Shown one piece after another: positions 53,071-61,617 of a stretch of 64,000 nt of DNA (position 1 is its first letter; the number at the start of each line of letters is the position of its first letter). The DNA lies in assembly GCA_036267135.1 (NCBI GenBank), contig DATAWQ010000088.1:1-64000 (forward strand). The letters run 5' to 3'. The notes under the pieces were generated by a model. It did no database searches. It saw only the letters and a list, made by a program, of their open reading frames with translations, and was not told the origin of the DNA. This DNA is from PALSA-505 sp036267135. GTDB lineage: Bacteria; Actinomycetota; Actinomycetes; Streptosporangiales; Streptosporangiaceae. The translations under genes and the position numbers were made by a program.

Positions 53071-54080
53071 CAGTCCTCCAGCCGACGGCCGGTGAGGTGG
53101 AGGAACACGTCCTCCAGCGTGCTCCGGCGCACTAGCGAGGTCAGTGGGTCCAGCCCCAGGTCGTGAGCGCCGGCCAAGGCTTGGTCACCGTTCTGGATGT
53201 ACAGCAGTATCCGGTCGGCGAGCACCTCCATCCGCTCGGCGGGCAGCGCGGCCAGCTTCTCCGCCGCCTGCTCGTGCGTGGACGGATCGAATCGCAGCTC
53301 GAGCACTTCGGGGGTGGAGTAAGTCGCGATCAGTTCGCGCGGCGAGCCCTCGGCGGCGATCTTGCCGTGGTCCATGACCACCAGACGGTCGCAGAGCTGC
53401 TCGGCCTCGTCCATGTAGTGGGTGGTGAGGATCAGCGTCACGCCCTGCTGCTTGAGCCGGAACAGCCGGTCCCAGACCACGTGCCTGGCCTGCGGGTCGA
53501 GCCCGGTGGTCGGCTCGTCCAGCAGCAGGATGTCCGGCTCGTTGATCAGCGACCTGGCGATGGTCAGCCGTCGCCGCAGCCCGCCGGACAGCGGCTCGAC
53601 CTGGTCCTTGGCCCGGTCGGCGAGCTGCACGAAGTCCAGCAGCCGCTCGGTGCGCTCCTTGATCACCTGCCGGGGCAGGCCGAAGTAGCGCCCGTAGATC
53701 AGCAGGTTCTCCCGCACGGTCAGCTCGACGTCAAGCGTGTCCTCCTGCGGCACCACGCCCAGCTTGGCCCTGATGGCCGAGCCGTGGATGCGCGGATCGC
53801 GGCCGAGTATGGACAGCTCGCCGCCGGTCGGCGGTGAGACGCAGCCGAGCATGCGCATCGTCGAGGACTTGCCCGCTCCGTTCGGGCCGAGGAACCCGAA
53901 CGCCTCCCCGCGGTGGAGTTCGAAGTCGATCCCGGCGACGGCGGTGAAGTCCCCGAAGCGCTTGGTCAGGCCGCGAGCGCGGACCATGATGTCTGACTCG
54001 GGCACGTCCGCGACGCTACCTCGTGGCTCTGACAATGCCGAACAGTTTTCACCTGCGGCCGGATCCTGGATCGGTGACAT
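53070..54080 (-). CDS. ABC exporter ATP-binding protein, DrrA/NodI type
   Basis: A 336-aa ATPase with Walker A GPNGAGKSS, signature 'LSGGLRRRLTIARSL', Walker B 'ILLLDEPTTGLD' and a C-terminal DrrA-like extension ('LTSLVRRSTLEDVFLHLTGR'). It powers export by the two coupled ABC-2 permeases, as in antibiotic self-resistance systems. The ATG at 54080 is preceded by GGGGAAGAG. It is divergent from the MFS exporter gene, so two exporters flank a common control region. Confidence 0.93.
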   Translation of the reverse strand: MSPIQDPAAGENCSALSEPRGSVADVPESDIMVRARGLTKRFGDFTAVAGIDFELHRGEAFGFLGPNGAGKSSTMRMLGCVSPPTGGELSILGRDPRIHGSAIRAKLGVVPQEDTLDVELTVRENLLIYGRYFGLPRQVIKERTERLLDFVQLADRAKDQVEPLSGGLRRRLTIARSLINEPDILLLDEPTTGLDPQARHVVWDRLFRLKQQGVTLILTTHYMDEAEQLCDRLVVMDHGKIAAEGSPRELIATYSTPEVLELRFDPSTHEQAAEKLAALPAERMEVLADRILLYIQNGDQALAGAHDLGLDPLTSLVRRSTLEDVFLHLTGRRLED

Positions 54081-54124
54081 AAGCACTCTTCCCCTGCGAC
54101 GGGAGGTCACCTGCTACCGCGCAG

Positions 54125-54166
54125 ATGATATGAAGTGTTCGACGTTCTGTCGCGCTTTGTCCGGAG
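54125..54166 (+). promoter_or_regulatory. 42-bp conserved element, copy A (upstream of MFS)
   Basis: Matches copy B (57207-57248) at 33 of 42 positions without gaps. Identical blocks are ATGATATGAAGTG, TCGACGTT and TTGTCCGGAG. A GTCAC word lies 23 nt upstream of its TATGAA (25 nt in copy B). It probably contains promoter, operator and ribosome-site signals. Confidence 0.75.
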
Positions 54167-54171
54167 TGGGA

Positions 54172-54210
54172 ATGCGCTCCGGGCTAGCGAGAAGTGTCAT
54201 GGGACCGTGA
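54172..54210 (+). CDS. possible 12-codon leader ORF
   Basis: ATG six bases after conserved element A, with CCGGAG as ribosome site, encodes MRSGLARSVMGP and stops 21 nt before the MFS start. It occupies the place that the KAS III start (also ATGCG) has after copy B. It may be a regulatory leader or the stub left by a duplicated promoter. Confidence 0.35.
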   Translation: MRSGLARSVMGP

Positions 54211-54231
54211 CCGCGAGAGCAGGGAGCCTGG

Positions 54232-55581
54232 ATGCGGGTGCGCAGGGAGGCCGACGCGCGCGAGAGGCAGCCAGACCGCTTAACCGCAGCCCAGTTGCTC
54301 TGGCGGCACCGTGAGTTCAACAAGCTCTGGGCGGGTCAGGGCATCTCCACGGTGGGCAGTCAGGTCACCCTGCTGGCGCTGCCGCTGACTGCCGTGCTCT
54401 ACCTGCACGCCAGCACGATCCAGGTGGGCCTGCTGTCCGCCGCGGGGCTGATCCCCTACAGCGGTCCCAGCCTGCTGTTCGGCGTGCTGGCCGACCGGGT
54501 GCGCAGGCGCCCGCTGATGATCATGGCGGACATGGGCCGCACCGTCGTGATCGCCCTGATCCCGGTGCTGGCCTGGACGCACTCGCTGGGCATGCCGGTG
54601 ATGTACGCGGTCGCGCTGATCCAGGGCTGCCTCACCGTCGTCTTCGACGTGGCGTATCGCTCCTACCTGCCCGGCCTGGTGGGCAAGGACGCCTTGCTGG
54701 CCGGCAACAGCCGGCTGCAGGGGACCGCCTCGCTGGCTCAGGTGATCGGGCCCGGCCTGAGCGGCACCCTGATGGAACTGCTGGGGGCGCCGTTCGCGCT
54801 GCTGGTGGACGCCGGTTCCTTCGTGGCCTCGTGGGCCTCGCTGCTGTGGATCCGCACCCCGGAGCCTCCGCCCGCGCGCAGGACGGTCGACGCGGAGCGC
54901 GGCATGCGCGCCGTGTTCACCGAGATAAAAGCCGGGCTGAGCTTCATTTACCGCAACCCCGTGCTGCGCGCGGTGACCGGCTCCTCCAGCATCTTCAACT
55001 TCTTCTCCCAGCTCCAGATCACGCTGTTCCTGGTCTACGCCCCCCGGGTCAAGCACATCACGGCCGGCGGGATTGGGCTCATCTTCGTGGCGCTGGGGAT
55101 CGGCGGGGTGGTGGGCTCGCTCCTGGTCCGGCGGTATATCACCCGCTTCGGCTACGGGCCGATGCTGCTGATGGGGCTCACGCTCGGCGCCGTGACGGTG
55201 CTGTCCATCGCGCTGGTGCCCGGCCGGGGGACGACGGCCACCGCGATCTACATGGTGGTGTATTTCATCTGCGGGTACGGCCTGATCACCCTGAACATCG
55301 CGGGGTCGACGTTGCGCCAGATCGCCACTCCGGGGCCGTTGCAGGGCCGGGTGAACGCGAGCTTCAGGTTCGGGGTCATGGCGCTGATGCCGTTCTCCGC
55401 CTTGCTGGCCGGGGTGCTGGGCGATCAGTTCGGCCTGCGGCCGGCCTTGTTCATCTGCTCGGCGGGCATGCCACTGTCGGTCATCTGGATCTGCCTGTCG
55501 CCCACCAGGAAGGTGCGCGCGGCGGAGGATCTCATCACGCCTGAGCCGGAGCCTCAGGCCGCTGGACCAGCGCACCGCTGA
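54232..55581 (+). CDS. MFS exporter
   Basis: A 449-aa major facilitator with about twelve helices. Landmarks are 'FNKLWAGQGISTVGSQVTLL', 'LLFGVLADRVRRRPLMIMAD' (loop 2-3) and 'GSTLRQIATPGPLQGRVNAS'. It resembles macrolide-efflux/EntS-type drug exporters. AGGGAGCC before the ATG supports the start. It is divergent from the DrrA-type exporter, carries conserved element A upstream, and overlaps the convergent ATP-grasp-like gene by 47 nt. It likely exports the cluster product. Confidence 0.92.
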   Translation: MRVRREADARERQPDRLTAAQLLWRHREFNKLWAGQGISTVGSQVTLLALPLTAVLYLHASTIQVGLLSAAGLIPYSGPSLLFGVLADRVRRRPLMIMADMGRTVVIALIPVLAWTHSLGMPVMYAVALIQGCLTVVFDVAYRSYLPGLVGKDALLAGNSRLQGTASLAQVIGPGLSGTLMELLGAPFALLVDAGSFVASWASLLWIRTPEPPPARRTVDAERGMRAVFTEIKAGLSFIYRNPVLRAVTGSSSIFNFFSQLQITLFLVYAPRVKHITAGGIGLIFVALGIGGVVGSLLVRRYITRFGYGPMLLMGLTLGAVTVLSIALVPGRGTTATAIYMVVYFICGYGLITLNIAGSTLRQIATPGPLQGRVNASFRFGVMALMPFSALLAGVLGDQFGLRPALFICSAGMPLSVIWICLSPTRKVRAAEDLITPEPEPQAAGPAHR

Positions 55582-56971
55582 TCAGCAGGCCCGAGCCGGC
55601 CCTGGCTACTCCGTGCCCCTGCTGGGCCGGGAACGCGCGGGCCCACACCCCGCCGAAGCCGTCGGGGGAGGTGAAGAATCCCCAGGTGGTCTCCCAGCCG
55701 AAGGGCTTGCCGTCCTCGCCGGGGGCCAGTTCCGGTATCACCTCGATCCGGCGCTGCAGCACGTACGGGCCGCCCATGGCGTCTTTGAGCGCCTCCCGCC
55801 ATACCCCTTCGGTGGTGTAGCTGTCCCAGCCCGGCAGCACTCCGATGCCGCCGTGCAGCAGGGCCGGCTTGAGCACGAGATCCTGGGGGTGGCTGAACGC
55901 GTACTGCGCCAGGTCCACGGTGCTGCCGTCTTCCAGCGTGACCGGCCCGGGCCGCAGCATCCTGGTCCACGGCAGCACCCGGTCGATCGCGGTTTGCTGG
56001 GCCGGGGTGAACAGGTGCCGGTTCGCGTGGTCGGAGACCATGGCCAGCACGGCCTTGCTGCTGTACAGGTCGGCGTCCATCGGGGTGAACATCGCCACCT
56101 GGCCGCGGGCAACGGCGTCGAGCAGCGGAAACACCACCTCAGGCCCGTCCGGCTCCAGCAGGTGCTCGAGCAGGAAGATCCGGAAGATGATGTCGACCGG
56201 CCGTCCGCGCAGCCAGACCCGGCCGTTCCGCACCTTGAGCTGGCCGATGTGGCAGGCATGCGCGTCCAGCCCGATGCCCCGCCAGTACCGGGAGACCTGG
56301 TGCAGGTAGGCGCCGATGGTGTGGTAGTGGGCCGGCGTGTCCACCAGGGCGATCATCGGGTGGTCGGCGCGGTCGAGACCCGTCTCCTCGAAGGTCCGCC
56401 TGATCTGCTCCGGCATGGCGCTCACGTAGCCGAGCCGGTGGGCACGGGCGAACTCGCGCAGCGGCGGGTAGCGGAGCATGGACCGGGCGATCTCGCCGCA
56501 TTCGCTGCCCCCGATCGTGCTGCCCACGTTGAACTCCATCAAGCGCAGGCCCTGGGGATCGGGGTACATGTCCGCCCGGGCCCAGTCGGTCAGCTGCTTG
56601 GGCTGCACCCGCATCAACGCGTCGGCCTGGACCTCGGCCAGCCCCGCGGCCCTGGCGAACGCGGCCAGGTCGCCGTCGTAGAGCTGGCCGGGCAGGCTGG
56701 CCATGGCCGCCTTGACGTGCTGGAGATCGCTGTTGACCTGGTCGGCCTCGGCCTCGCCGAGGAACAGCGGCCTGGGTATCCACCGCTTCTTGTAGGCCGC
56801 CCACAGCCTGCCCCTGGTGGGCATGACCGCCCGCAGGTCGTCCGCTGTCCCGCCGCGCCTGGCTACCTCGTCGAGATAGCTGGCGGTCAGCGCGGCCCGG
56901 TCGGCGGTGACCGGATCGCCTAACCCGGCATCGGTTCCGGTGCTCTGGCCAGACAGCGAGCCGGGTGGCAT
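55535..56971 (-). CDS. ATP-grasp / glutathionylspermidine-synthase-like ligase
   Basis: A 478-aa protein. The central 'LRLMEFNVGSTIGGSECGEI' resembles the substrate/ATP region of circularly permuted ATP-grasp ligases, and 'DLVLKPALLHGGIGVLPGWD' with 'GPYVLQRRIEVIPEL' looks like the ATP-binding Lys and adenine segments. Such enzymes join a carboxylate to an amine through an acyl phosphate. The AAAGGGG before the ATG at 56971 sets the start; the in-frame extension to 57190 is basic and repetitive. It is divergent from the KAS III gene. The family call rests on short motifs, so it is moderate. Confidence 0.68.
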   Translation of the reverse strand: MPPGSLSGQSTGTDAGLGDPVTADRAALTASYLDEVARRGGTADDLRAVMPTRGRLWAAYKKRWIPRPLFLGEAEADQVNSDLQHVKAAMASLPGQLYDGDLAAFARAAGLAEVQADALMRVQPKQLTDWARADMYPDPQGLRLMEFNVGSTIGGSECGEIARSMLRYPPLREFARAHRLGYVSAMPEQIRRTFEETGLDRADHPMIALVDTPAHYHTIGAYLHQVSRYWRGIGLDAHACHIGQLKVRNGRVWLRGRPVDIIFRIFLLEHLLEPDGPEVVFPLLDAVARGQVAMFTPMDADLYSSKAVLAMVSDHANRHLFTPAQQTAIDRVLPWTRMLRPGPVTLEDGSTVDLAQYAFSHPQDLVLKPALLHGGIGVLPGWDSYTTEGVWREALKDAMGGPYVLQRRIEVIPELAPGEDGKPFGWETTWGFFTSPDGFGGVWARAFPAQQGHGVARAGSGLLISGALVQRPEAPAQA

Positions 56972-57255
56972 GGCCGCCCCTTTCTCTCCCGGTAGGATTT
57001 CACCTATTCTGCGTCGAGATGATACTTTGCTCCGCTTCCGGCGGTGCTTCCGGTGGTGCTTCCGGTGATCGCTCGAGCAGGCAGCCGGTATAGCGCAGGT
57101 CAGGCCCGAACTGGGCCACCGCGATCCCCGCGTCCGCCCGGTACGTCCGGGGATCACCCTGATCGGCCCCTTCTTCCCGGGGTAAGTCACATACTTTCCG
57201 CTGGAAATGATATGAAGTGATCGACGTTTTTGTCCTGCTTGTCCGGAGCGGAGTT
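56972..57255. promoter_or_regulatory. divergent control region, ATP-grasp-like / KAS III genes
   Basis: 284 bases holding both promoters, including conserved element B at 57207-57248. The left part has a short run of GGTGCTTCCGGTGGTGCTTCCG-like near-repeats at 57041-57065. No gene is evident. Confidence 0.6.
57207..57248 (+). promoter_or_regulatory. 42-bp conserved element, copy B (upstream of KAS III)
   Basis: Partner of the element at 54125-54166. It ends 8 nt before the KAS III ATG, so its terminal GTCCGGAG doubles as ribosome site. TATGAA at 57211-57216 with GTCAC 25 nt upstream is a candidate promoter shared by both copies. Confidence 0.75.
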
Positions 57256-58290
57256 ATGCGTTTAGACGATCTGTTTGTGGCCGGGATAGGCAGCTGGCTG
57301 CCACCCGCGGTGGATGTGGCCGAGGCGGTCGCGGACGGGCGTTACGACCCGGCGGACCACGCGGCGGATGAGTATTTGTCGATCACGGTCGCCGGTGACG
57401 AGGCTCCGCCGGACATGGCGGTGCGGGCGGGACGGCAGGCGCTGGCCCGGTCCGGCATCCCGGCCGACGACGTCGCCGTGATGCTGCACGCCTCGCTCTG
57501 GTACCAGGGGGTGGACTTCTGGCCGGCCGCCTCCTACGTCCACCAGCACGTCCTGGGCGAGGGCAGGTACGCCCCGGCCATAGACATCCACCAGATGTCC
57601 AACGGATCCATGGCCGCCATCGAACTGGCCGCCTCCTATCTCGCGGCCGACCCCGCCCGGCGGGCGGCGCTGGTCACCACGGCCGACCGGCTGGCCCTGC
57701 CTGGATTCGACCGGTGGCGCAGCGACCTGCGCGGGCTTGTGTACGGAGACGGCGCTGGCGCGCTCGTGCTGGCCCGGGAGGGATTCGCCCGGCTGCGGTC
57801 CGTGGTCACGATCTCCGACAGCACGCTGGAGGGCATGTACCGCGGCGGGCAGCCCTTCGGGACCGTTTCCGGGCACGCGGGGCAGCCGGTGGACAACCGC
57901 GCCCGCCGCGCGGTCTTCGCCGCGGGCGCCGACAGTGGCGTACACGGCCGCCGCATCCTCGCGGGCGTGACCGAAACCGTCGAACGGTCGCTGGCCGAGG
58001 CCGGGCTGAAGCTCGCGGACATCACCAGGGTCGTGTTCCCGAACCTGGGCGCCACCGCGTTGCGCAAGGCCTACCTGGAACCGCTGGGGCTGGATCTGGC
58101 GGCCACGGCCTGGGAATGGGGCAGGCAGACCGGTCACGTCGGCGCCGCCGACCAGATCATCGGCCTGGGGAACGTGACCGACCACGGACGGATGGTCCCC
58201 GGTGACGTGGTGCTGCTGCTGGGCGTCGGCGCCGGCTTCAGCTGGACCGGTGCCGTGGTTGAGTTCGTCTCCGAGCCTCGTCCGGCCTGA
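57256..58290 (+). CDS. KAS III-family acyltransferase with Ser in place of the catalytic Cys
   Basis: A 344-aa thiolase-fold protein of the FabH/KAS III family. The active-site block reads 'AIDIHQMSNGSMAAIELA', putting Ser115 where FabH has its Cys, as in DpsC-type starter-unit enzymes. The usual HQAN segment is FPNLGA, and the GNTSAAS segment is GHVGAAD (His294, Asp299). Decarboxylative condensation is therefore unlikely; acyl transfer from CoA to an amine, alcohol or carrier is more plausible. The ATG at 57256 follows GGAGCGGAG. It is followed by two acyl-AMP ligases on the same strand. Confidence 0.88.
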   Translation: MRLDDLFVAGIGSWLPPAVDVAEAVADGRYDPADHAADEYLSITVAGDEAPPDMAVRAGRQALARSGIPADDVAVMLHASLWYQGVDFWPAASYVHQHVLGEGRYAPAIDIHQMSNGSMAAIELAASYLAADPARRAALVTTADRLALPGFDRWRSDLRGLVYGDGAGALVLAREGFARLRSVVTISDSTLEGMYRGGQPFGTVSGHAGQPVDNRARRAVFAAGADSGVHGRRILAGVTETVERSLAEAGLKLADITRVVFPNLGATALRKAYLEPLGLDLAATAWEWGRQTGHVGAADQIIGLGNVTDHGRMVPGDVVLLLGVGAGFSWTGAVVEFVSEPRPA

Positions 58291-58333
58291 CCGGCCGCGA
58301 AGGCATCTGTGTATCTGTGAGCCTGGAGGAAAC

Positions 58334-59977
58334 ATGATGGTGGAGACTGCTCGCGAGCAGTACCGGCGCGATGGCTGGTGGCGGGATGGGACTTTCCTTG
58401 ACGACCTGAAGCGGCACGCCGCCGCCACCCCGGGCAAGCCCGCCATCATCACCCGCCGGACCCCGGACGCGGAAACCCAGACGATCAGTTACGCCGACAT
58501 CGTCGCGGCCACCGACCGGTTCTCGCACGCCCTGCTCGCCCTGGACGTCAAGCCCGGTGAGTTCGTGGGCATCCACCTGCCCGACTACTGGGAGATGCTG
58601 CCGCTGGCGCTGGCCGCCATCCAGATCGGCGCGCGGATCTCCCCTCTGATGCCGTCCTTCCGGCGGCGCGAACTCGAACTCGCCGCCCGGATCACCGAGA
58701 TGCGGGTGTTCATCACGGTCCCCGACCTCGACGGCCACCGTCCCGTGGACACGATGCTCGACATCGCCTCCCGGGTGCCCTCGCTGGAGCACATCGTGGT
58801 GATGGGAGCCGAACGGCCGGAGGGGACGCTCTCGTTCGACGAGCACGTCCTCGCTCACGGCCAGGGTGACCCGGCCGCGTTCGCCGGGCGCGAACTCCCG
58901 GCCGACGACCCGTATCTCATCCTGTTCACGTCCGGCACGACCGGCGTCCCGAAGGGCGCGCTGCACAGCCAGAACACCTTGTACGCCGGCATCCGCGGCT
59001 ATCAGACGACGCTCGGTTTCGACGATTCCCTGGTCAAGGCGTCGCCGCACACCAAGATGCACTACGTCGGCCTCGTGCAGAACCTGCTGACCCCGCTCGC
59101 GGTCGGCGGGACCGCGGTCATGCCGGGGGTGTGGGAGCCCAGCCTGCACCTGGACATGTTCGAGCGCCATGGGGTGACGTTCTTGTACGCGGGCCCCGCC
59201 TGGGTGGCCGATCTCCTGCACGCGCAGCAGGCCAGGACGCGTGACATCAGCAGCCTGCGCTACATCGTGTCGGGTTCGTCGGCGGTGCCGCCGTCGCTGG
59301 TCCACGAGGTGCGGGACACGTTCGGCGTCCGGCTCTACTCACTGTGGGGGATGACGGAGAACGGGCCGGTGACCATGTCGCGTGAGGAGGACCCGCCGGA
59401 CTGGCCGGCCCAGAGCGACGGGCGCCCCACGGGCGGGATGCAGGTCAGGATCGACCCGGTGCAGGGCCGGTCGGACGGCTCGGGTGCCCTGTGGGTGCGG
59501 GGGCCCGCACAATGCCTCGGCTACTACAAGAACGACGAGGCCTACGCCGCGGACCTCGACGCCGACGGCTGGTTCCACACCGGGGACCTGGCCAGGGACG
59601 ACGGCCGCGGCGGCATCAGGATCACCGGCCGCACCAAGGACATCATCATCCGGCACAGCTTCCTGGTCCCCGTGCTCGACGTCGAAAACGTGCTGCTCAC
59701 ACACCCGAAGGTGGCCCAGATCGCACTGATCGGGGTCCCCGACGAGGAACTGGGTGAGCGGGTCTGCGCGGTGGTGGTGCCCACGGGCGAAGCTCCCACT
59801 CTGCCCGAATTGACCGGATTCCTGCGCGACGAGGGCGTGAACGAGATGTACTTGCCGGAACGGCTCGAAGTGGTGGAGTCGATGCCGCGCACCGCAACCG
59901 GCAAGATCCGCAAGGTCGAGCTCAGGGAGCGGTTCGGCGCGGGCACGGATCCAGGGGTGCAGGCCGAGCCGGGCTGA
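58334..59977 (+). CDS. acyl-AMP/acyl-CoA ligase, paralogue 1
   Basis: A 547-aa ANL-superfamily ligase close to cyclohexanecarboxylate-CoA ligases. Motifs are the P-loop-like 'LFTSGTTGVPKGALHS', 'YSLWGMTENGPVT', 'GWFHTGDLARDDGRG' and the adenylation Lys in 'PRTATGKIRKVELRERF'. The hinge/A8 block reads GRTKDIIIRHSFLVP, without the usual GG. GGAGGAAAC before the ATG at 58334 is strong. It lies 43 nt after the KAS III gene and probably activates the acid the KAS III transfers. Confidence 0.92.
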   Translation: MMVETAREQYRRDGWWRDGTFLDDLKRHAAATPGKPAIITRRTPDAETQTISYADIVAATDRFSHALLALDVKPGEFVGIHLPDYWEMLPLALAAIQIGARISPLMPSFRRRELELAARITEMRVFITVPDLDGHRPVDTMLDIASRVPSLEHIVVMGAERPEGTLSFDEHVLAHGQGDPAAFAGRELPADDPYLILFTSGTTGVPKGALHSQNTLYAGIRGYQTTLGFDDSLVKASPHTKMHYVGLVQNLLTPLAVGGTAVMPGVWEPSLHLDMFERHGVTFLYAGPAWVADLLHAQQARTRDISSLRYIVSGSSAVPPSLVHEVRDTFGVRLYSLWGMTENGPVTMSREEDPPDWPAQSDGRPTGGMQVRIDPVQGRSDGSGALWVRGPAQCLGYYKNDEAYAADLDADGWFHTGDLARDDGRGGIRITGRTKDIIIRHSFLVPVLDVENVLLTHPKVAQIALIGVPDEELGERVCAVVVPTGEAPTLPELTGFLRDEGVNEMYLPERLEVVESMPRTATGKIRKVELRERFGAGTDPGVQAEPG

Positions 59978-60006
59978 CCGGCTATTTCCGCGGGCGGGGA
60001 AGGATC

Positions 60007-61617
60007 ATGATGGCGGAGAGTGCTCACGAGCAGTACCGACGGGATGGCTGGTGGCGGGATGGGACTTTCCTTGATGACCTGAGGCGGCACGCCGCGGCCA
60101 CCCCGGGCAAGCCCGCCGTCATCGGCCGCCGGACCCCGGACGCGGAAACCGAGACCATCAATTACGCCGAACTGGCCGCGGCCACCGACCGGTTCTCGCA
60201 CGCCCTGCTCGCCCTCGACGTCAAGCCCGGTGAATTCGTGGGCGTCCACCTTCCCGACTACTGGGAGATGCTGCCGCTGGCGCTGGCCGCTATCCAGGTC
60301 GGCGCGCGGATCTCCCCGCTGATGCCGGTGTTCCGGCGGCGCGAACTCGAACTCGCCGCCAGCACGACGCAGATGCGGGTGTTCATCACCGTCCCCGACA
60401 TCAACGGCTACCGTCCCGCGGAGACGATGCTCGACGTCGCCACCCGGGTGCCCTCGCTCGAGCACATCGTGGTGATCGGCGAGGGGCGGCCCGCGGGGAC
60501 GCTTTCGTTCGACGACGACTTCCTCGCCGGCGGCCAGGGCGACCCGGCCGACCTCGCCGGGCGCGAACTCCCGCCCGACGACCCGTATCTCATCCTGTTC
60601 ACGTCCGGCACGACCGGCATCCCCAAGGGCGCGCTGCACAGCCAGAACACGCTGTACGCCGGCATCCGCGGCTACCAGACCACACTCGATCTCGACGGTT
60701 CGCTGGTCAAAGTGGCAGCGCACACCAGCATGCACTACGTCGGCCTCGTGCAGAAGCTGCTGGCGCCGATGGTGTACGGCGGTACCGCGGTCTCCCCCGG
60801 CTTCTGGGACCCCGACTTCCACCTGGACATGATGGAGCAGCACGAGGCCACGATGTTCTACGCGGCCCCCGGTTTCGTGTCCCATCTCCTGCGCGCGCAG
60901 CAGGCCCGGCCCCGCGACACGAGCAGCCTGCACTGCATCGTCTCGGGCTCGGCGGCGGTGCCGCCGTCGCTGGTCCACGACGTGCGCGACACGCTCGGTG
61001 TCCGGCTGTACTCGCTATGGGGGATGACGGAGAACGGGCCGGTGACCATGTCGCGGCCTGAGGATCCCCCGGACTGGCCAGCACACAGCGACGGGCGCCC
61101 CACCGGCGGGATGCAGGTCAGGATCAAGCCCATGGAGGGCCAGCCGGACGGCTCGGGGCCGCTGTGGGTGAAGGGTCCCGCGCAATGCCTCGGCTACCAC
61201 AACAACGACGCGGCCTACGCCGCCGACCTCGACGCCGACGGCTGGTTCCATACCGGGGACCTGGCCAGGGACGACGGCCGCGGCGGCATCAGGATCACCG
61301 GCCGCACCAAGGACGTCATCAAGCCGAAGAGCATGCTGCTGCCCGTGCTCGACATCGAGAACGTGCTGCTCACCCACCCGAACGTGGCCGAGATCGCGTT
61401 GATCGGCATACCGGACGAGGAGATCGAGGAGCGGGTCTGCGCGGTGGTGGTGCCCGCCGGCGAGGCGCCCAGCCTGCCCGAGCTGGTCACGTTCCTGCGC
61501 GGCGAGGGCGTGGCCGAGATATGCATGCCAGGGCAGCTCGAAGTGGTGGAGTCGATGCCGCGCACCGCGACCGGCAAGATCCGCAAGGTCGAGCTCAGAG
61601 AGCGGTATAACGTCTAG
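60007..61617 (+). CDS. acyl-AMP/acyl-CoA ligase, paralogue 2
   Basis: A 536-aa tandem paralogue of the preceding gene. By eye about 80% of the first 200 residues are the same, including the start MM-x-E-x-A and 'EQYRRDGWWRDGTFLDDL'. Differences concentrate in residues about 235-300 (substrate pocket) and in the A8 block (GRTKDVIKPKSMLLP). The catalytic Lys in TATGKIRK is kept, so both copies look active and may use different acids. GGGAAGGATC precedes the ATG. Its stop overlaps the convergent LanB-like gene by 4 nt. Confidence 0.92.
   Translation: MMAESAHEQYRRDGWWRDGTFLDDLRRHAAATPGKPAVIGRRTPDAETETINYAELAAATDRFSHALLALDVKPGEFVGVHLPDYWEMLPLALAAIQVGARISPLMPVFRRRELELAASTTQMRVFITVPDINGYRPAETMLDVATRVPSLEHIVVIGEGRPAGTLSFDDDFLAGGQGDPADLAGRELPPDDPYLILFTSGTTGIPKGALHSQNTLYAGIRGYQTTLDLDGSLVKVAAHTSMHYVGLVQKLLAPMVYGGTAVSPGFWDPDFHLDMMEQHEATMFYAAPGFVSHLLRAQQARPRDTSSLHCIVSGSAAVPPSLVHDVRDTLGVRLYSLWGMTENGPVTMSRPEDPPDWPAHSDGRPTGGMQVRIKPMEGQPDGSGPLWVKGPAQCLGYHNNDAAYAADLDADGWFHTGDLARDDGRGGIRITGRTKDVIKPKSMLLPVLDIENVLLTHPNVAEIALIGIPDEEIEERVCAVVVPAGEAPSLPELVTFLRGEGVAEICMPGQLEVVESMPRTATGKIRKVELRERYNV

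Noticed and set aside
56990..57015. Third copy of the 42-bp element, for the ATP-grasp-like gene
   Set aside because: Only TCGACG and a loose GATGATA word are shared; the match does not exceed chance.
58334..61617. Assembly duplication of one ligase gene
   Set aside because: The copies differ by many amino-acid changes clustered in functional regions and have different 3' flanks, so they are true paralogues.
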